Assembly (NCBI GenBank): GCA_902388545.1
Contig: CABMPS010000051.1
Span: forward strand, 1-11,015
From: an uncultured Collinsella sp.
Lineage (GTDB): Bacteria; Actinomycetota; Coriobacteriia; Coriobacteriales; Coriobacteriaceae
Direction: 5' to 3'
DNA length: 11,015 nt
Shown: positions 1 through 7,641 of the stretch, one piece after another
How positions within the stretch are numbered: position 1 is the first letter of the stretch
Layout: each line of letters starts with the position of its first letter
Position numbers and translations under genes: made by a program
Notes under the pieces: generated by a model
What the model was told of the DNA's origin: nothing
The model's database searches: none
Seen by the model: only the letters and a program-made list of their open reading frames with translations

Positions 1-81
1 CTCTGAATAAATACGGTCGAGCCCGTTGAGCATCCGGTCAAAATCGACCGACGTAACCGCGCAATCCATCTCTCCCACCAT
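1..81 (-). CDS. 5' end of a leftward gene, possibly a MarR-type regulator (partial)
   Basis: An open frame reads leftward off the window edge. It begins MVGEMDCAVTSVDFDRMLNG and continues to the window edge without a stop. Only 27 codons are present, so the family cannot be read from the protein itself. A start at 69 (MDCAVTS) is equally possible. GGGAG lies just before it but very close, so the start is unsettled. The short amphipathic opening with LNGLDRIYSE is compatible with the first helix of MarR-family winged-helix proteins. The paired palindromes directly upstream fit an autoregulated repressor, and that context is the main reason for the suggestion. It is an inference, not a domain identification. 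Confidence 0.5.
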   Translation of the reverse strand, partial: MVGEMDCAVTSVDFDRMLNGLDRIYSE

Positions 82-85
82 TCGA

Positions 86-143
86 TAGTCCGAATTTTGA
101 CTAATTGAAGTTTCAGATTAGTCCGAGTTTTGACTATCGTCAA
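86..143 (-). promoter_or_regulatory. Promoter with two direct-repeated palindromic operators for the leftward gene
   Basis: TAGTCCGAATTTTGACTA (86-103) and TAGTCCGAGTTTTGACTA (119-136) match at 17 of 18 positions. Each has the inverted half-sites TAGTC-N8-GACTA. They begin 33 bp apart, about three helical turns. On the minus strand a TTGACG -35 (138-143) is followed after 17 bp by TAATCT (115-120), a weak -10. The distal palindrome then fills the -35/-10 spacer, and the proximal one lies between the transcription start and the start codon. This is the usual layout for repression of the gene by its own product. The repeats are seen directly; the promoter and role are inferred. Confidence 0.65.
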
Positions 144-183
144 GGGCTTCGTTCGCAGCGCACAGGCTATAGAACATATCGAC

Positions 184-220
184 AAAAAAGACCGCCGGCG
201 CGGGGGCAGCGCCGGCGGTC
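184..220 (-). terminator. Rho-independent terminator of the 246-536 small gene
   Basis: A perfect 12-bp GC-rich stem (190-201 with 209-220, arm GACCGCCGGCGC) closes a 7-nt loop. On the minus strand it is followed by six T residues (189-184). It sits 26 bp past the stop codon of the small leftward gene. Confidence 0.9.
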
Positions 221-245
221 ATGAGAGGAAATCGATTATTTGCTG

Positions 246-536
246 CTAGGCGGCGACGGCCTCGTAGACCGTAGCGCCCGAGAAGCTGTCGTGCAGGCTC
301 TTACCGCAGATCCAAGGCAGCTCGACGACCTCGCAGACCGTATTGACCAGCTCGGAGCAGTCAGTAAAGTGGCCCTTATCGTTGAGGGCCTCGCAATCCT
401 GAACACGCCAATAGCCATCGGTGTGCGTGATGTAGTACTCGTGATCATTGATCGACACGAAAGCGCGCGTCTTGGAACGCAGCAGCTTCAGAAATCCTTC
501 GAAATCGGTCTCGACGACATCTCCAGCCTGGAACAT
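246..536 (-). CDS. Small protein of unknown function (96 aa)
   Basis: The start at 536 is fixed by a strong ribosome site, AGGAGG, 8 nt before ATG. An in-frame GTG further upstream lacks such a site. I do not recognise the family. The protein begins MFQAGDVVETDFEGFLKLLR. It is acidic and rich in aromatic residues, with HEYYITHTDGYWRV near residues 35-48. Three cysteines fall in the middle part and a fourth, in the run ELPWICGKS, lies toward the C-terminus. There is no signal peptide or membrane segment, so it is probably cytoplasmic. An FQAGDVV-type opening followed by aromatic beta-strand-like segments suggests a small beta-rich fold, but this is a guess. The gene stands alone: a 294-bp gap lies upstream and a dedicated strong terminator downstream, which supports a real, independently transcribed gene. 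Confidence 0.8.
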   Translation of the reverse strand: MFQAGDVVETDFEGFLKLLRSKTRAFVSINDHEYYITHTDGYWRVQDCEALNDKGHFTDCSELVNTVCEVVELPWICGKSLHDSFSGATVYEAVAA

Positions 537-830
537 GATAGTTACCTCCTGGCCCGGCGCCACCACGGCGCGTTGATAAACGTTGGTGCTCCTTTAGTAA
601 AACCTTTATCAGGGGTTATGCGGGCATCATTTAGGCAAGTGGTAAAAAACCGCAGGGTAGACGGGATAAAACGTTTAACCATCCCACTGGTTTATCACAT
701 TCTGGCCCAGTTTTATGCAAGCCAACTTTTCCGATTGGTGGCTATTGCTGTTTGGGGCCCTCTGCGCGATTACGGCTACGGCACGACGGGTAAGAACGGA
801 GCATCTGCAACGTCATCGCTAGGAGAACCC
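537..830. other. Divergent intergenic region between the small gene and the nitroreductase
   Basis: This 294-bp gap is clearly more AT-rich than its neighbours. It should hold both divergent promoters, but I find no convincing -35/-10 pair on either strand. It has a cluster of GATAAA-type motifs: GATAAACGTT at 575-584, TTTATC at 605-610, GATAAAACGTTT at 665-676 and TTTATC at 691-696. A dyad at 663-685 has arms GGGAT/ATCCC around AAACGTTT. These may be binding sites for one regulator. No RNA gene or coding frame is supported here. Confidence 0.4.
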
Positions 831-1352
831 ATGGAGACCATCGAAGCGCTCATCCACCGCCGCAGCTGCCGTAACTATAGCGATCGCCCCGTCGAAGCCG
901 AAAAGCTAGCACGCATTATCGAGGCAGGCCAGTACGCGCCCAGCGGCATGGGACGCCAGCCGGTGACCTTTGTCGCCGTCACCGACCCTGCGACCGTCGA
1001 GCGCCTCTCGCAGCTCAACGCCCAGATTATGGGCGGCGATGGCGATCCCTTCTACGGGGCCAAGACCGTTGTGGTAGTGCTCGTCGACCGCAGCGTGCCC
1101 ACACATCTGGAAGACGGCTCGCTTGCCATGGGCAACCTGCTCAACGCGGCTTATGCGCTGGGTGTCGATTCGTGCTGGATCCACCGCGCGCACGAGGTCT
1201 TCGACTCGCCCGAAGGCTTGGAACTGCTGGCGAGCTGGGGCCTACCCGCCGACGGTAGCCTACGCGGCGTCGGTCACTGCATTCTGGGCTATGCCGAGGG
1301 CGCGCTTCCCGAGGCAAAGCCGCGCCGCGACAACGTGGTGTACGTTAGGTAA
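831..1352 (+). CDS. Nitroreductase-family FMN oxidoreductase (173 aa)
   Basis: This is a compact nitroreductase-family protein, a family that uses FMN to pass electrons from NAD(P)H to nitroaromatics, quinones, flavins or related acceptors in the cytoplasm. Family signatures appear in order. RRSCRNYSDRPV (residues 10-21) is the arginine-rich FMN phosphate-binding start. APSGMGRQP (36-44) is the usual A-P-S-G flavin loop. GSLAMGNLLNAAYALG forms the central helix. CILGYAEG comes near the C-terminus, followed by a short KPRRDNVVY tail, which is typical. The start at 831 has AGGAGA 4 nt upstream; the long open frame further upstream runs antisense through the small gene and is not coding. At 173 aa it is at the short end for the family. 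The physiological substrate cannot be told from sequence. It is transcribed alone. Confidence 0.9.
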   Translation: METIEALIHRRSCRNYSDRPVEAEKLARIIEAGQYAPSGMGRQPVTFVAVTDPATVERLSQLNAQIMGGDGDPFYGAKTVVVVLVDRSVPTHLEDGSLAMGNLLNAAYALGVDSCWIHRAHEVFDSPEGLELLASWGLPADGSLRGVGHCILGYAEGALPEAKPRRDNVVYVR

Positions 1353-1356
1353 TTAG

Positions 1357-1381
1357 TTCCGCCGTTCTAACGAACGGCGGA
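1357..1381. terminator. GC-rich hairpin after the nitroreductase gene
   Basis: TCCGCCGTT (1358-1366) pairs perfectly with AACGGCGGA (1373-1381). One further C-G pair leaves a four-base TAAC loop. It starts 5 bp after the stop codon, where a terminator is expected, but no T-run follows on either strand. It may be an atypical terminator or only an mRNA 3'-end stabilising stem. The rest of the gap to 1500 has a weaker 7-bp dyad (1424-1430 with 1443-1449) and no other clear element. Confidence 0.5.
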
Positions 1382-1500
1382 CCCGCTGACGCTGCGCGGG
1401 CCGCTCGCTGTTGGTGACTGACATCGAATGAGTTGCTGTTGGCATTCGACGCTTGGGTAGCTAAAAGGCCCCGTCCCTAATCTGCTGTCCCGCTCGAAAC

Positions 1501-2076
1501 CTATCTTGCCGATGGAGTTGTCGTCGTTTCGTTCGTGTGAGTCGTTTCGTCGCCGTCGTCTTGTTCGTCCTCGTCCTTTTGCGCATCGGCGATGGTGGAG
1601 GCCGCCGCAACGATACCGCGCTGGGGCGCGACGCCCGTCTGGGTCTGAACGCCCTCGACAACTTCTGTGCCTGCATGCGCGAGCTCGGGCGACTTAAACA
1701 TTGCGTCCAGATTGGCCCCGCCGCCGGCGTAACCAAGCGCCGCGAGCGCGATGACGATTATCGCGGCAACGACCACGATCGGCACATAGCGATGCCAGCC
1801 AGCAGGATTGAGCCCACTGCGGCGAGCCGCCCCGCGGCTAATGTAGCCAAGCGTTCCATCGTGCTTGAGCTTTGAGCCCACCACGCGTCTTCGTCCCCAC
1901 AACGAGGATTCGGCCTGCATGGCCAAGCGAGCGCTTGCCGAAGGATAACCATATTTAGTGCGTTTGAACGAGCCGTCGAAGCCTGAGGCGCTTTTGCCCC
2001 ACGTCCGCGAAGTCGTGCGACGGTTGGCCGGCGCCGCGGGCTTTCGAGCCCGATTTGTTTTTGAAGTCTCCGCCAT
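1501..2076 (-). CDS. Single-pass membrane protein of unknown function (191 aa)
   Basis: I do not recognise a named family. Residues 1-95 are strongly basic and low in complexity, rich in Arg, Lys, Ser and Ala, with motifs such as KRTKYGYPSAS and GRRRVVGSKLK. Residues about 98-117 form one hydrophobic segment (YVPIVVVAAIIVIALAALGY) flanked on the N-terminal side by HR, so the positive-inside rule places the long basic part in the cytoplasm. The last 75 residues would then be extracellular, ending in an acidic DEDEQDDGDE stretch and a Thr-rich tail. The start at 2076 is chosen because a good promoter would begin transcription near 2114, which excludes the longer frame starting at 2130. The ribosome site (GGGGG) is weak. 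A basic cytoplasmic part could bind nucleic acid or acidic partners, but this is speculation. Confidence 0.75.
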   Translation of the reverse strand: MAETSKTNRARKPAAPANRRTTSRTWGKSASGFDGSFKRTKYGYPSASARLAMQAESSLWGRRRVVGSKLKHDGTLGYISRGAARRSGLNPAGWHRYVPIVVVAAIIVIALAALGYAGGGANLDAMFKSPELAHAGTEVVEGVQTQTGVAPQRGIVAAASTIADAQKDEDEQDDGDETTHTNETTTTPSAR

Positions 2077-2120
2077 ACGCCCCCGCACGCCGTAACAGAA
2101 TCGAAACAATGCTGCTTTGG

Positions 2121-2149
2121 ACTGTAGCACACGTACCGCACGCGGTCAC
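2121..2149 (-). promoter_or_regulatory. Promoter of the single-pass membrane protein gene
   Basis: On the minus strand GTGACC (2144-2149) and TACAGT (2121-2126) are separated by exactly 17 bp. They match the sigma70 consensus at 4 of 6 and 5 of 6 positions. The predicted start lies about 38 bp upstream of the ATG at 2076, in the gap after the upstream regulator gene, so the membrane protein can be made independently. Confidence 0.6.
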
Positions 2150-2160
2150 GGGCACCTCGC

Positions 2161-3378
2161 TTAACGGTCGTCGTCCTTCAGCAGGCGCCACAGGGTCGTA
2201 CGGCTTACGCCTAGCACTTCGGCAGCACGGGTCCTGTTGCCGTGAAGGTGACCTACGACCAACCGCGCGATATCGCGCTCGGTATCGACCAGAGGCCGCA
2301 AGATATACAAATCGCTTTCGAGTGTCGGGGCACCAAAGGTCGCGGTCTTGATAACGTCCTCCTGTGCAAGCACCTCTTCTGCCACCGCCCGCTCGGCCGT
2401 GCCCGTCCCCACTAATATATAAAGTCGTTCCGAAACCTCGCGCAGCTGTAGATAGTTACGGGGCCATCGATAGGCATCGAGTGTCTTTGCCGCCGCGAAC
2501 GACAAGGCAGGTGTTGCCGTCTCAAACATATCTGCCAGATACTCCAGATAGCGTGCAACCTTTTCCGACGCGCCGCCCTGCTCGGCAATCGCCGGCGCCA
2601 CACTCACCGCACAGGCCAGACGCTCGGTTACAAAAGCAGCCTGATCGCTTTCGCCGCCGCCCGGCATATCGTTTGCCGTCAACACCACATGGCAACGAGT
2701 TGCGAGCGCCGTGTCGATCATTGCGGACACGAGCTCGCGCAGGCGTTGGGGGCCAACAGCATGCCAGCCGCCTATGCAAAGTGTCAGCCCCGTTTGGAAT
2801 AGCGGCGATTCGGAACTTTTGAGCAGATGGCGCCAACCGCGATCCGTAAGTTCATCGAGCGCAACGGACACAAAGGGCTGATCGGCATAGGGTCCATCCA
2901 GGTACAAACGTTTTGCAATCTGATCCTGCCCCGCACCCAGCTCGCCCTCGAGCATAAGGGGTACCCCGCGCGCGTAGCTCTCCCGTACGGGGGCAGCGAC
3001 CGCCGCCGCGTCTTCGACGATGCCGTACGTGCTCGACTCGTAACGAGCCTCGACCTCGTCGGCATTGAGCCACTCGATGCCCGCATGCGCCACGGCGGCG
3101 CGTACCTCGCGGACCACGACCACCCAAAGCGCCCCGTGCTCCTGGGCCGTCGGGCGCACCGTCAAGCTCAACCGCATGCCCTCGCGGCCCATTACCAGGC
3201 GCGCTCCATCGCCCACGCGAGCGAGACGCTCGGAAACAAAAGCGGCGACATCCTGCTCGAGCGAAGCGTCGCTCATGGTCGAGATTACAACGCCACCGCG
3301 CTCGTCGATTGCCAGCGCCGATGCTCCGGCTGCGGACAATGCCTCGATCAGAATCTGCAGCTTGACATCGCTGTCCAT
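2161..3378 (-). CDS. NtrC/TyrR-like regulator with degenerate AAA+ domain and Fis-type HTH (405 aa)
   Basis: The protein has three parts. The N-terminal 100 residues (for example ALAIDERGGVVIST) resemble a small sensory domain. Residues about 115-330 align by eye with the sigma54-activator AAA+ domain. Residues 367-400 form a Fis-type helix-turn-helix (GNRTRAAEVLGVSRTTLWRL). The AAA+ part looks inactive. The Walker A equivalent is GELGAGQDQIA (145-155), with Gln in place of the catalytic Lys. The Walker B equivalent is LTLCIGGWHAV (198-208), without the usual Asp-Glu. The GAFTGA loop that contacts sigma54 is absent. Sensor II-like RWPRNYLQLREV (304-315) is kept. It is therefore probably a DNA-binding regulator acting at sigma70 promoters, as TyrR does, rather than a sigma54 activator. 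Its ligand and target genes are unknown. A palindrome on its own promoter suggests autoregulation. The start at 3378 has only a moderate GGGG ribosome site. Confidence 0.85.
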   Translation of the reverse strand: MDSDVKLQILIEALSAAGASALAIDERGGVVISTMSDASLEQDVAAFVSERLARVGDGARLVMGREGMRLSLTVRPTAQEHGALWVVVVREVRAAVAHAGIEWLNADEVEARYESSTYGIVEDAAAVAAPVRESYARGVPLMLEGELGAGQDQIAKRLYLDGPYADQPFVSVALDELTDRGWRHLLKSSESPLFQTGLTLCIGGWHAVGPQRLRELVSAMIDTALATRCHVVLTANDMPGGGESDQAAFVTERLACAVSVAPAIAEQGGASEKVARYLEYLADMFETATPALSFAAAKTLDAYRWPRNYLQLREVSERLYILVGTGTAERAVAEEVLAQEDVIKTATFGAPTLESDLYILRPLVDTERDIARLVVGHLHGNRTRAAEVLGVSRTTLWRLLKDDDR

Positions 3379-3427
3379 GGTTCGCCCCGTCTCCAGCCAC
3401 GACCCTTATCTGTGGCTTGGCATCTCA

Positions 3428-3492
3428 AGTGTTTCAAAATTGAACGATAATGTTCACCAAACACTATAGGGCCTGCGGCGCCTTCTTGCGAA
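3428..3492 (-). promoter_or_regulatory. Promoter and operator of the degenerate AAA+ regulator gene
   Basis: On the minus strand TTCGCA (3487-3492) and TATAGT (3463-3468) are separated by 18 bp and match the sigma70 consensus at 4 and 5 of 6 positions. Overlapping the -10 and the start region are nested inverted repeats. The inner one is TGAAC-N6-GTTCA (3441-3456). The outer one is AGTGTTT (3428-3434) with AAACACT (3459-3465). A bound dimer here would block transcription of the regulator gene. Fis-type HTH regulators such as TyrR are known to bind spaced inverted repeats. That this gene's product is the one that binds is inferred. On the plus strand TTGAAC (3440-3445) and TATAGG (3465-3470) could form a weaker rightward promoter. 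Confidence 0.6.
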
Positions 3493-3604
3493 TATATGAA
3501 TTGCCCCGCATCGCCATCCTTGGCGGGGCGATAAGAGCTCTTCGGGACCTATTAACCTGCGGACAAGCCATACCCGCAAGAGCTCCTATCGCTCCACCGC
3601 AGGC
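3471..3604. ncRNA. Nested inverted-repeat element, candidate structured RNA (strand unknown)
   Basis: This 134-bp element between the transporter stop and the regulator promoter folds well on either strand. P1 is GCCTGCGG (3471-3478) with CCGCAGGC (3597-3604). P2 is GCGATAAGAGCTCTT (3528-3542) with 3578-3592, 14 of 15 pairs, extended by CGGG/CCCG after one bulge. P3 is GCCCCGC (3503-3509) with GCGGGGC (3523-3529). The P2 loop (3547-3572) holds a second CCTGCGG (3556-3562), which can also pair with 3597-3603. P1 and a loop-tail pseudoknot therefore compete. No T-run follows on either strand, so it is not a standard terminator. I recognise no known RNA family. It could be an untranslated-region regulator, a 3'-end structure of the transporter mRNA, or a DNA repeat. 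Confidence 0.45.
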
Positions 3605-3644
3605 ATGCGCTCGCCAGCACGCAGCACGCAAATAAGCTGCTTCT

Positions 3645-4679
3645 CTACCAGATTCCCAGCACGTGCTGCATTCCCAAACTCATGCACGCAATGCCAATCC
3701 AGCAGCAAAAGCCCAATGCGATGGGCTTGCCGCCCTTTTTGACCAGCTCGACGATATCGGTATTAAAGCCAATAGCCGCCATAGCCATCACGATAAAGAA
3801 CTTCGACAGCTCCTTGATGGGTGCCGTAACGGATGCAGGAAGCTGAAGCACCGTGGTGATTACGCTCGCCAGCACAAAGAACAGCACGAACATGGGAAAC
3901 GCGCGTTTAAGCGAGAACGTGCTTTTGGCGTCGCCGCCGGCCTTGCGCGCCAGATGCATCTGCCAGCATGCGAGAGCCAACGTAATGGGAATAATGGCCA
4001 GCGTCCTGGTGAGCTTGACCACTGTGGCGCTTTCGAGCACATTGGCGCCGGGATGCATACTGTCCCAGGCACTCGCCGCAGCCGTTACCGACGAGGTGTC
4101 GTTGATGGCGGTGCCGGCAAACAGGCCAAAGCCCTCGTTGGTCAGCCCGAGCATGCCGCCGAGCGTCGGAAACACGAGCGCCGCGATAACGTTAAACAGG
4201 AAGATGACCGAAATAGCCTGGGCAATCTCGCGATCGTCGGCATCGATGACGGGCGCGGTCGCGGCGATGGCGGAACCGCCGCAAATCGACGAACCAACAC
4301 CCACAAGCGTCGCGATCTTGCCCGGCACGTTCATAACGCGGCAGAGCACGAAGGCGATGACAAGCGAAGTCGAGATTGTCGCCACGATAATCGGCAGCGA
4401 CTGAGCGCCTTTGGACAGAATCTGCGAGAGGTTCATGCCAAAGCCAAGCAGGATTACCGCGTACTGCAAGACTTTTTTAGACGTATAGGTGACACCAGCG
4501 GCGAGCTGTTCGCGACGATTCTTGGGAAAGACGAGCGCCAGGACCATGCCAAAGAGGATGGCAAACACCGGCCCGCCGACCACCTCAACCTGTTTGCCGA
4601 GCAACGTCGCGGGGATGGCGACGATCAGGCAGAACAATACGCCCTTCCAGCGCTCGCGTACGATATTCGCCAGTTGCAT
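3645..4679 (-). CDS. yeiH: YeiH/UPF0324-family membrane transporter, putative sulfate exporter (344 aa)
   Basis: This is a full-length member of the YeiH (UPF0324) family, integral inner-membrane proteins usually annotated as putative sulfate exporters. That function is largely a database label and has little biochemical support. About ten hydrophobic segments run through the protein. Conserved family stretches are present: GSSICGGSAIAATAPV (129-144), with the glycine-rich re-entrant-type loop, GTAINDTSSVTAA (189-201), VKLTRTL (221-227) and AAIGFNTD (301-308). The start at 4679 has AAGGA 7 nt upstream. The gene is divergent from a GntR/FCD regulator, which is a likely controller of its expression. 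In enterobacteria the neighbour is instead the LysR-type YeiE. The next leftward gene is 266 bp away with its own promoter, so this is probably a single-gene unit. The true substrate is open. Confidence 0.9.
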   Translation of the reverse strand: MQLANIVRERWKGVLFCLIVAIPATLLGKQVEVVGGPVFAILFGMVLALVFPKNRREQLAAGVTYTSKKVLQYAVILLGFGMNLSQILSKGAQSLPIIVATISTSLVIAFVLCRVMNVPGKIATLVGVGSSICGGSAIAATAPVIDADDREIAQAISVIFLFNVIAALVFPTLGGMLGLTNEGFGLFAGTAINDTSSVTAAASAWDSMHPGANVLESATVVKLTRTLAIIPITLALACWQMHLARKAGGDAKSTFSLKRAFPMFVLFFVLASVITTVLQLPASVTAPIKELSKFFIVMAMAAIGFNTDIVELVKKGGKPIALGFCCWIGIACMSLGMQHVLGIW

Positions 4680-4872
4680 ATGGGATTCCTTCTTTCTATT
4701 TCACGTTTGCGACGGCTTATGATACGGCAACATTGAGCACAGCCATGCGTAAACACAGACTAAGATGCCGCAATAGTTCTTGGGCAACAGTCGAATTACC
4801 CACCGCGGAGAGCCGATTCGCGGCATAATTAACAGCTGACATATCAGTGTGATAGAACGGTTGCGAGGCACT
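4680..4872. promoter_or_regulatory. Divergent control region between the YeiH-family gene and the GntR regulator
   Basis: Both genes must start from this 193-bp gap. A rightward CATAAT -10 candidate lies at 4824-4829 but has no clear -35. Just downstream is a small dyad, CTGA-CATA-TCAG (4836-4847), the size and place expected for an operator of the GntR protein. A second dyad, CCGCG...CGCGG, spans 4803-4823. No leftward promoter stands out. The regulatory reading is inferred. Confidence 0.4.
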
Positions 4873-5574
4873 ATGGAAGAATCGATGCACGTCGGCGAGC
4901 AGGAAACGAGCCTACAGGACCAGTCCTACCACACCATTCGACGCAAAATCGTCTACCTTGACTACAAGCCGGGCGAAAAGCTAGGCGTCAAGCAGCTTTG
5001 CGACGACCTAGATATGGGGCGCACCCCCGTGCGCGAGGCTTTGGTTCGTTTGGCGCAGGAAGGCCTGGTGCGTACCGTGCCCCAAAGTGGCACCTATGTC
5101 TCGCCCATCAACCTCACCCTTGCCGAGAGTGCCTGCTACATTCGCGAGCACCTGGAAAAGCAGGTAATTGTGGAGTGCTGCGCCCGTGCCACCTCGGCAG
5201 GCATCGAGCAGCTCGACCGCGCCATCGCGCTGCAGGAAAAGGCCATGGCCGAAGAGGATCGCATCGGTTTCTTTTTGAGCGACAACCTCATGCATCACAT
5301 GATTTTTAGCATCGCATGCCGCAGCACCGTGTGGTCGTGGCTCGAGGAGACCAATGCCGACCTGGAGCGCTTCCGCTGGCTGCGCGCCGCCACGCAGGTT
5401 CTCGACAATCAGGACATCGTGAACGAGCACAAGCAGATTCGCCGCGCTATCGCCGGTCGCGACCCCATCGAAGCGAGCTTTTTGGTCAGCAAGCACCTGC
5501 ATATGATGTTCCGCAACCAGACCGAGGTCCTGGACCAATATCCCAAGTACTTCGAGACCAGCAAGCTCCGCTAA
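4873..5574 (+). CDS. GntR-family transcriptional regulator, FadR subfamily with FCD domain (233 aa)
   Basis: The N-terminal part is a GntR winged helix. It starts SYHTIRRKIVYLDYKPGEKL (18-37), then the recognition helix region MGRTPVREALVRLAQEGLV (48-66), then the wing QSGTYVSPI (71-79). The C-terminal FCD domain (about 85-220) is all-helical and binds a small ligand, often a carboxylate, around a metal. The expected metal ligands are visible: Asp137 and His141 in SDNLMHH, His186 in EHKQIRRAI and His208 in SKHLH. Dimers usually bind short palindromes. The start is uncertain. GTG at 4849 gives eight more residues, ATG at 4873 follows GAGG at 4 nt, and ATG at 4885 follows GGAA. I prefer 4873. 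Divergence from the YeiH-family gene suggests that gene and its own promoter as targets. The ligand is unknown. Confidence 0.9.
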   Translation: MEESMHVGEQETSLQDQSYHTIRRKIVYLDYKPGEKLGVKQLCDDLDMGRTPVREALVRLAQEGLVRTVPQSGTYVSPINLTLAESACYIREHLEKQVIVECCARATSAGIEQLDRAIALQEKAMAEEDRIGFFLSDNLMHHMIFSIACRSTVWSWLEETNADLERFRWLRAATQVLDNQDIVNEHKQIRRAIAGRDPIEASFLVSKHLHMMFRNQTEVLDQYPKYFETSKLR

Positions 5575-5581
5575 CCTGCCA

Positions 5582-5620
5582 AAACCACCACAAAGGGGAC
5601 AGACACCTTTGTGGTGGTTT
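5582..5620. repeat. REP-like hairpin repeat, copy 1 (ACCACCACAAAGG type)
   Basis: A perfect 15-bp stem (5582-5596 with 5606-5620) encloses the loop GGACAGACA. It follows the GntR stop by 7 bp and could also serve as its terminator, although only TTT follows. The same element recurs at 7701-7739 with 35 of 39 identical positions, so it is a dispersed repeat and not a private terminator. Confidence 0.8.
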
Positions 5621-5628
5621 CTCCGTAC

Positions 5629-5669
5629 AAAAAGGCCCGGCTCTGTCTGATGACGCGGAGCCGGGCCTT
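5629..5669 (-). terminator. Rho-independent terminator of glmS
   Basis: A perfect 12-bp stem (5632-5643 with 5658-5669, arm AAGGCCCGGCTC) has a 14-nt loop. On the minus strand it ends in a five-T run (5633-5629). It lies 23 bp past the glmS stop codon. Confidence 0.9.
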
Positions 5670-5692
5670 GGTCGTTATAACGGCGGAACCAA

Positions 5693-7540
<1,848 letters not shown>

Positions 7541-7641
7541 AGGATAAATCCCTTCGTTCGCGTGACTGCAAGACGTCCACGCACAGGGGGCGCTGAGACG
7601 TATAACGTTCGAGTATTGTACTCACGCAAGCGCAAGCTGAT

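Noticed and set aside
240..830. Upstream extension of the nitroreductase reading frame
   Set aside because: It runs antisense through the small gene at 246-536 and adds nothing like the family. The AGGAGA site at 821-826 and the METIEALIHRRS start fix the gene at 831.
1382..1400. CCCGC/GCGGG stem after the nitroreductase hairpin
   Set aside because: Only five pairs with a nine-base loop and no T-run; expected by chance in GC-rich sequence.
3663..4736. Plus-strand open frame of 357 codons
   Set aside because: Antisense shadow of the YeiH-family gene; rich in Arg, His, Gln and Asp with no domain features.
7541..7620. glmS ribozyme in the glmS leader
   Set aside because: The minus-strand leader contains AGCGCC, which recalls the cleavage site, but the space to the start codon is too short and the conserved core pairings are not there.
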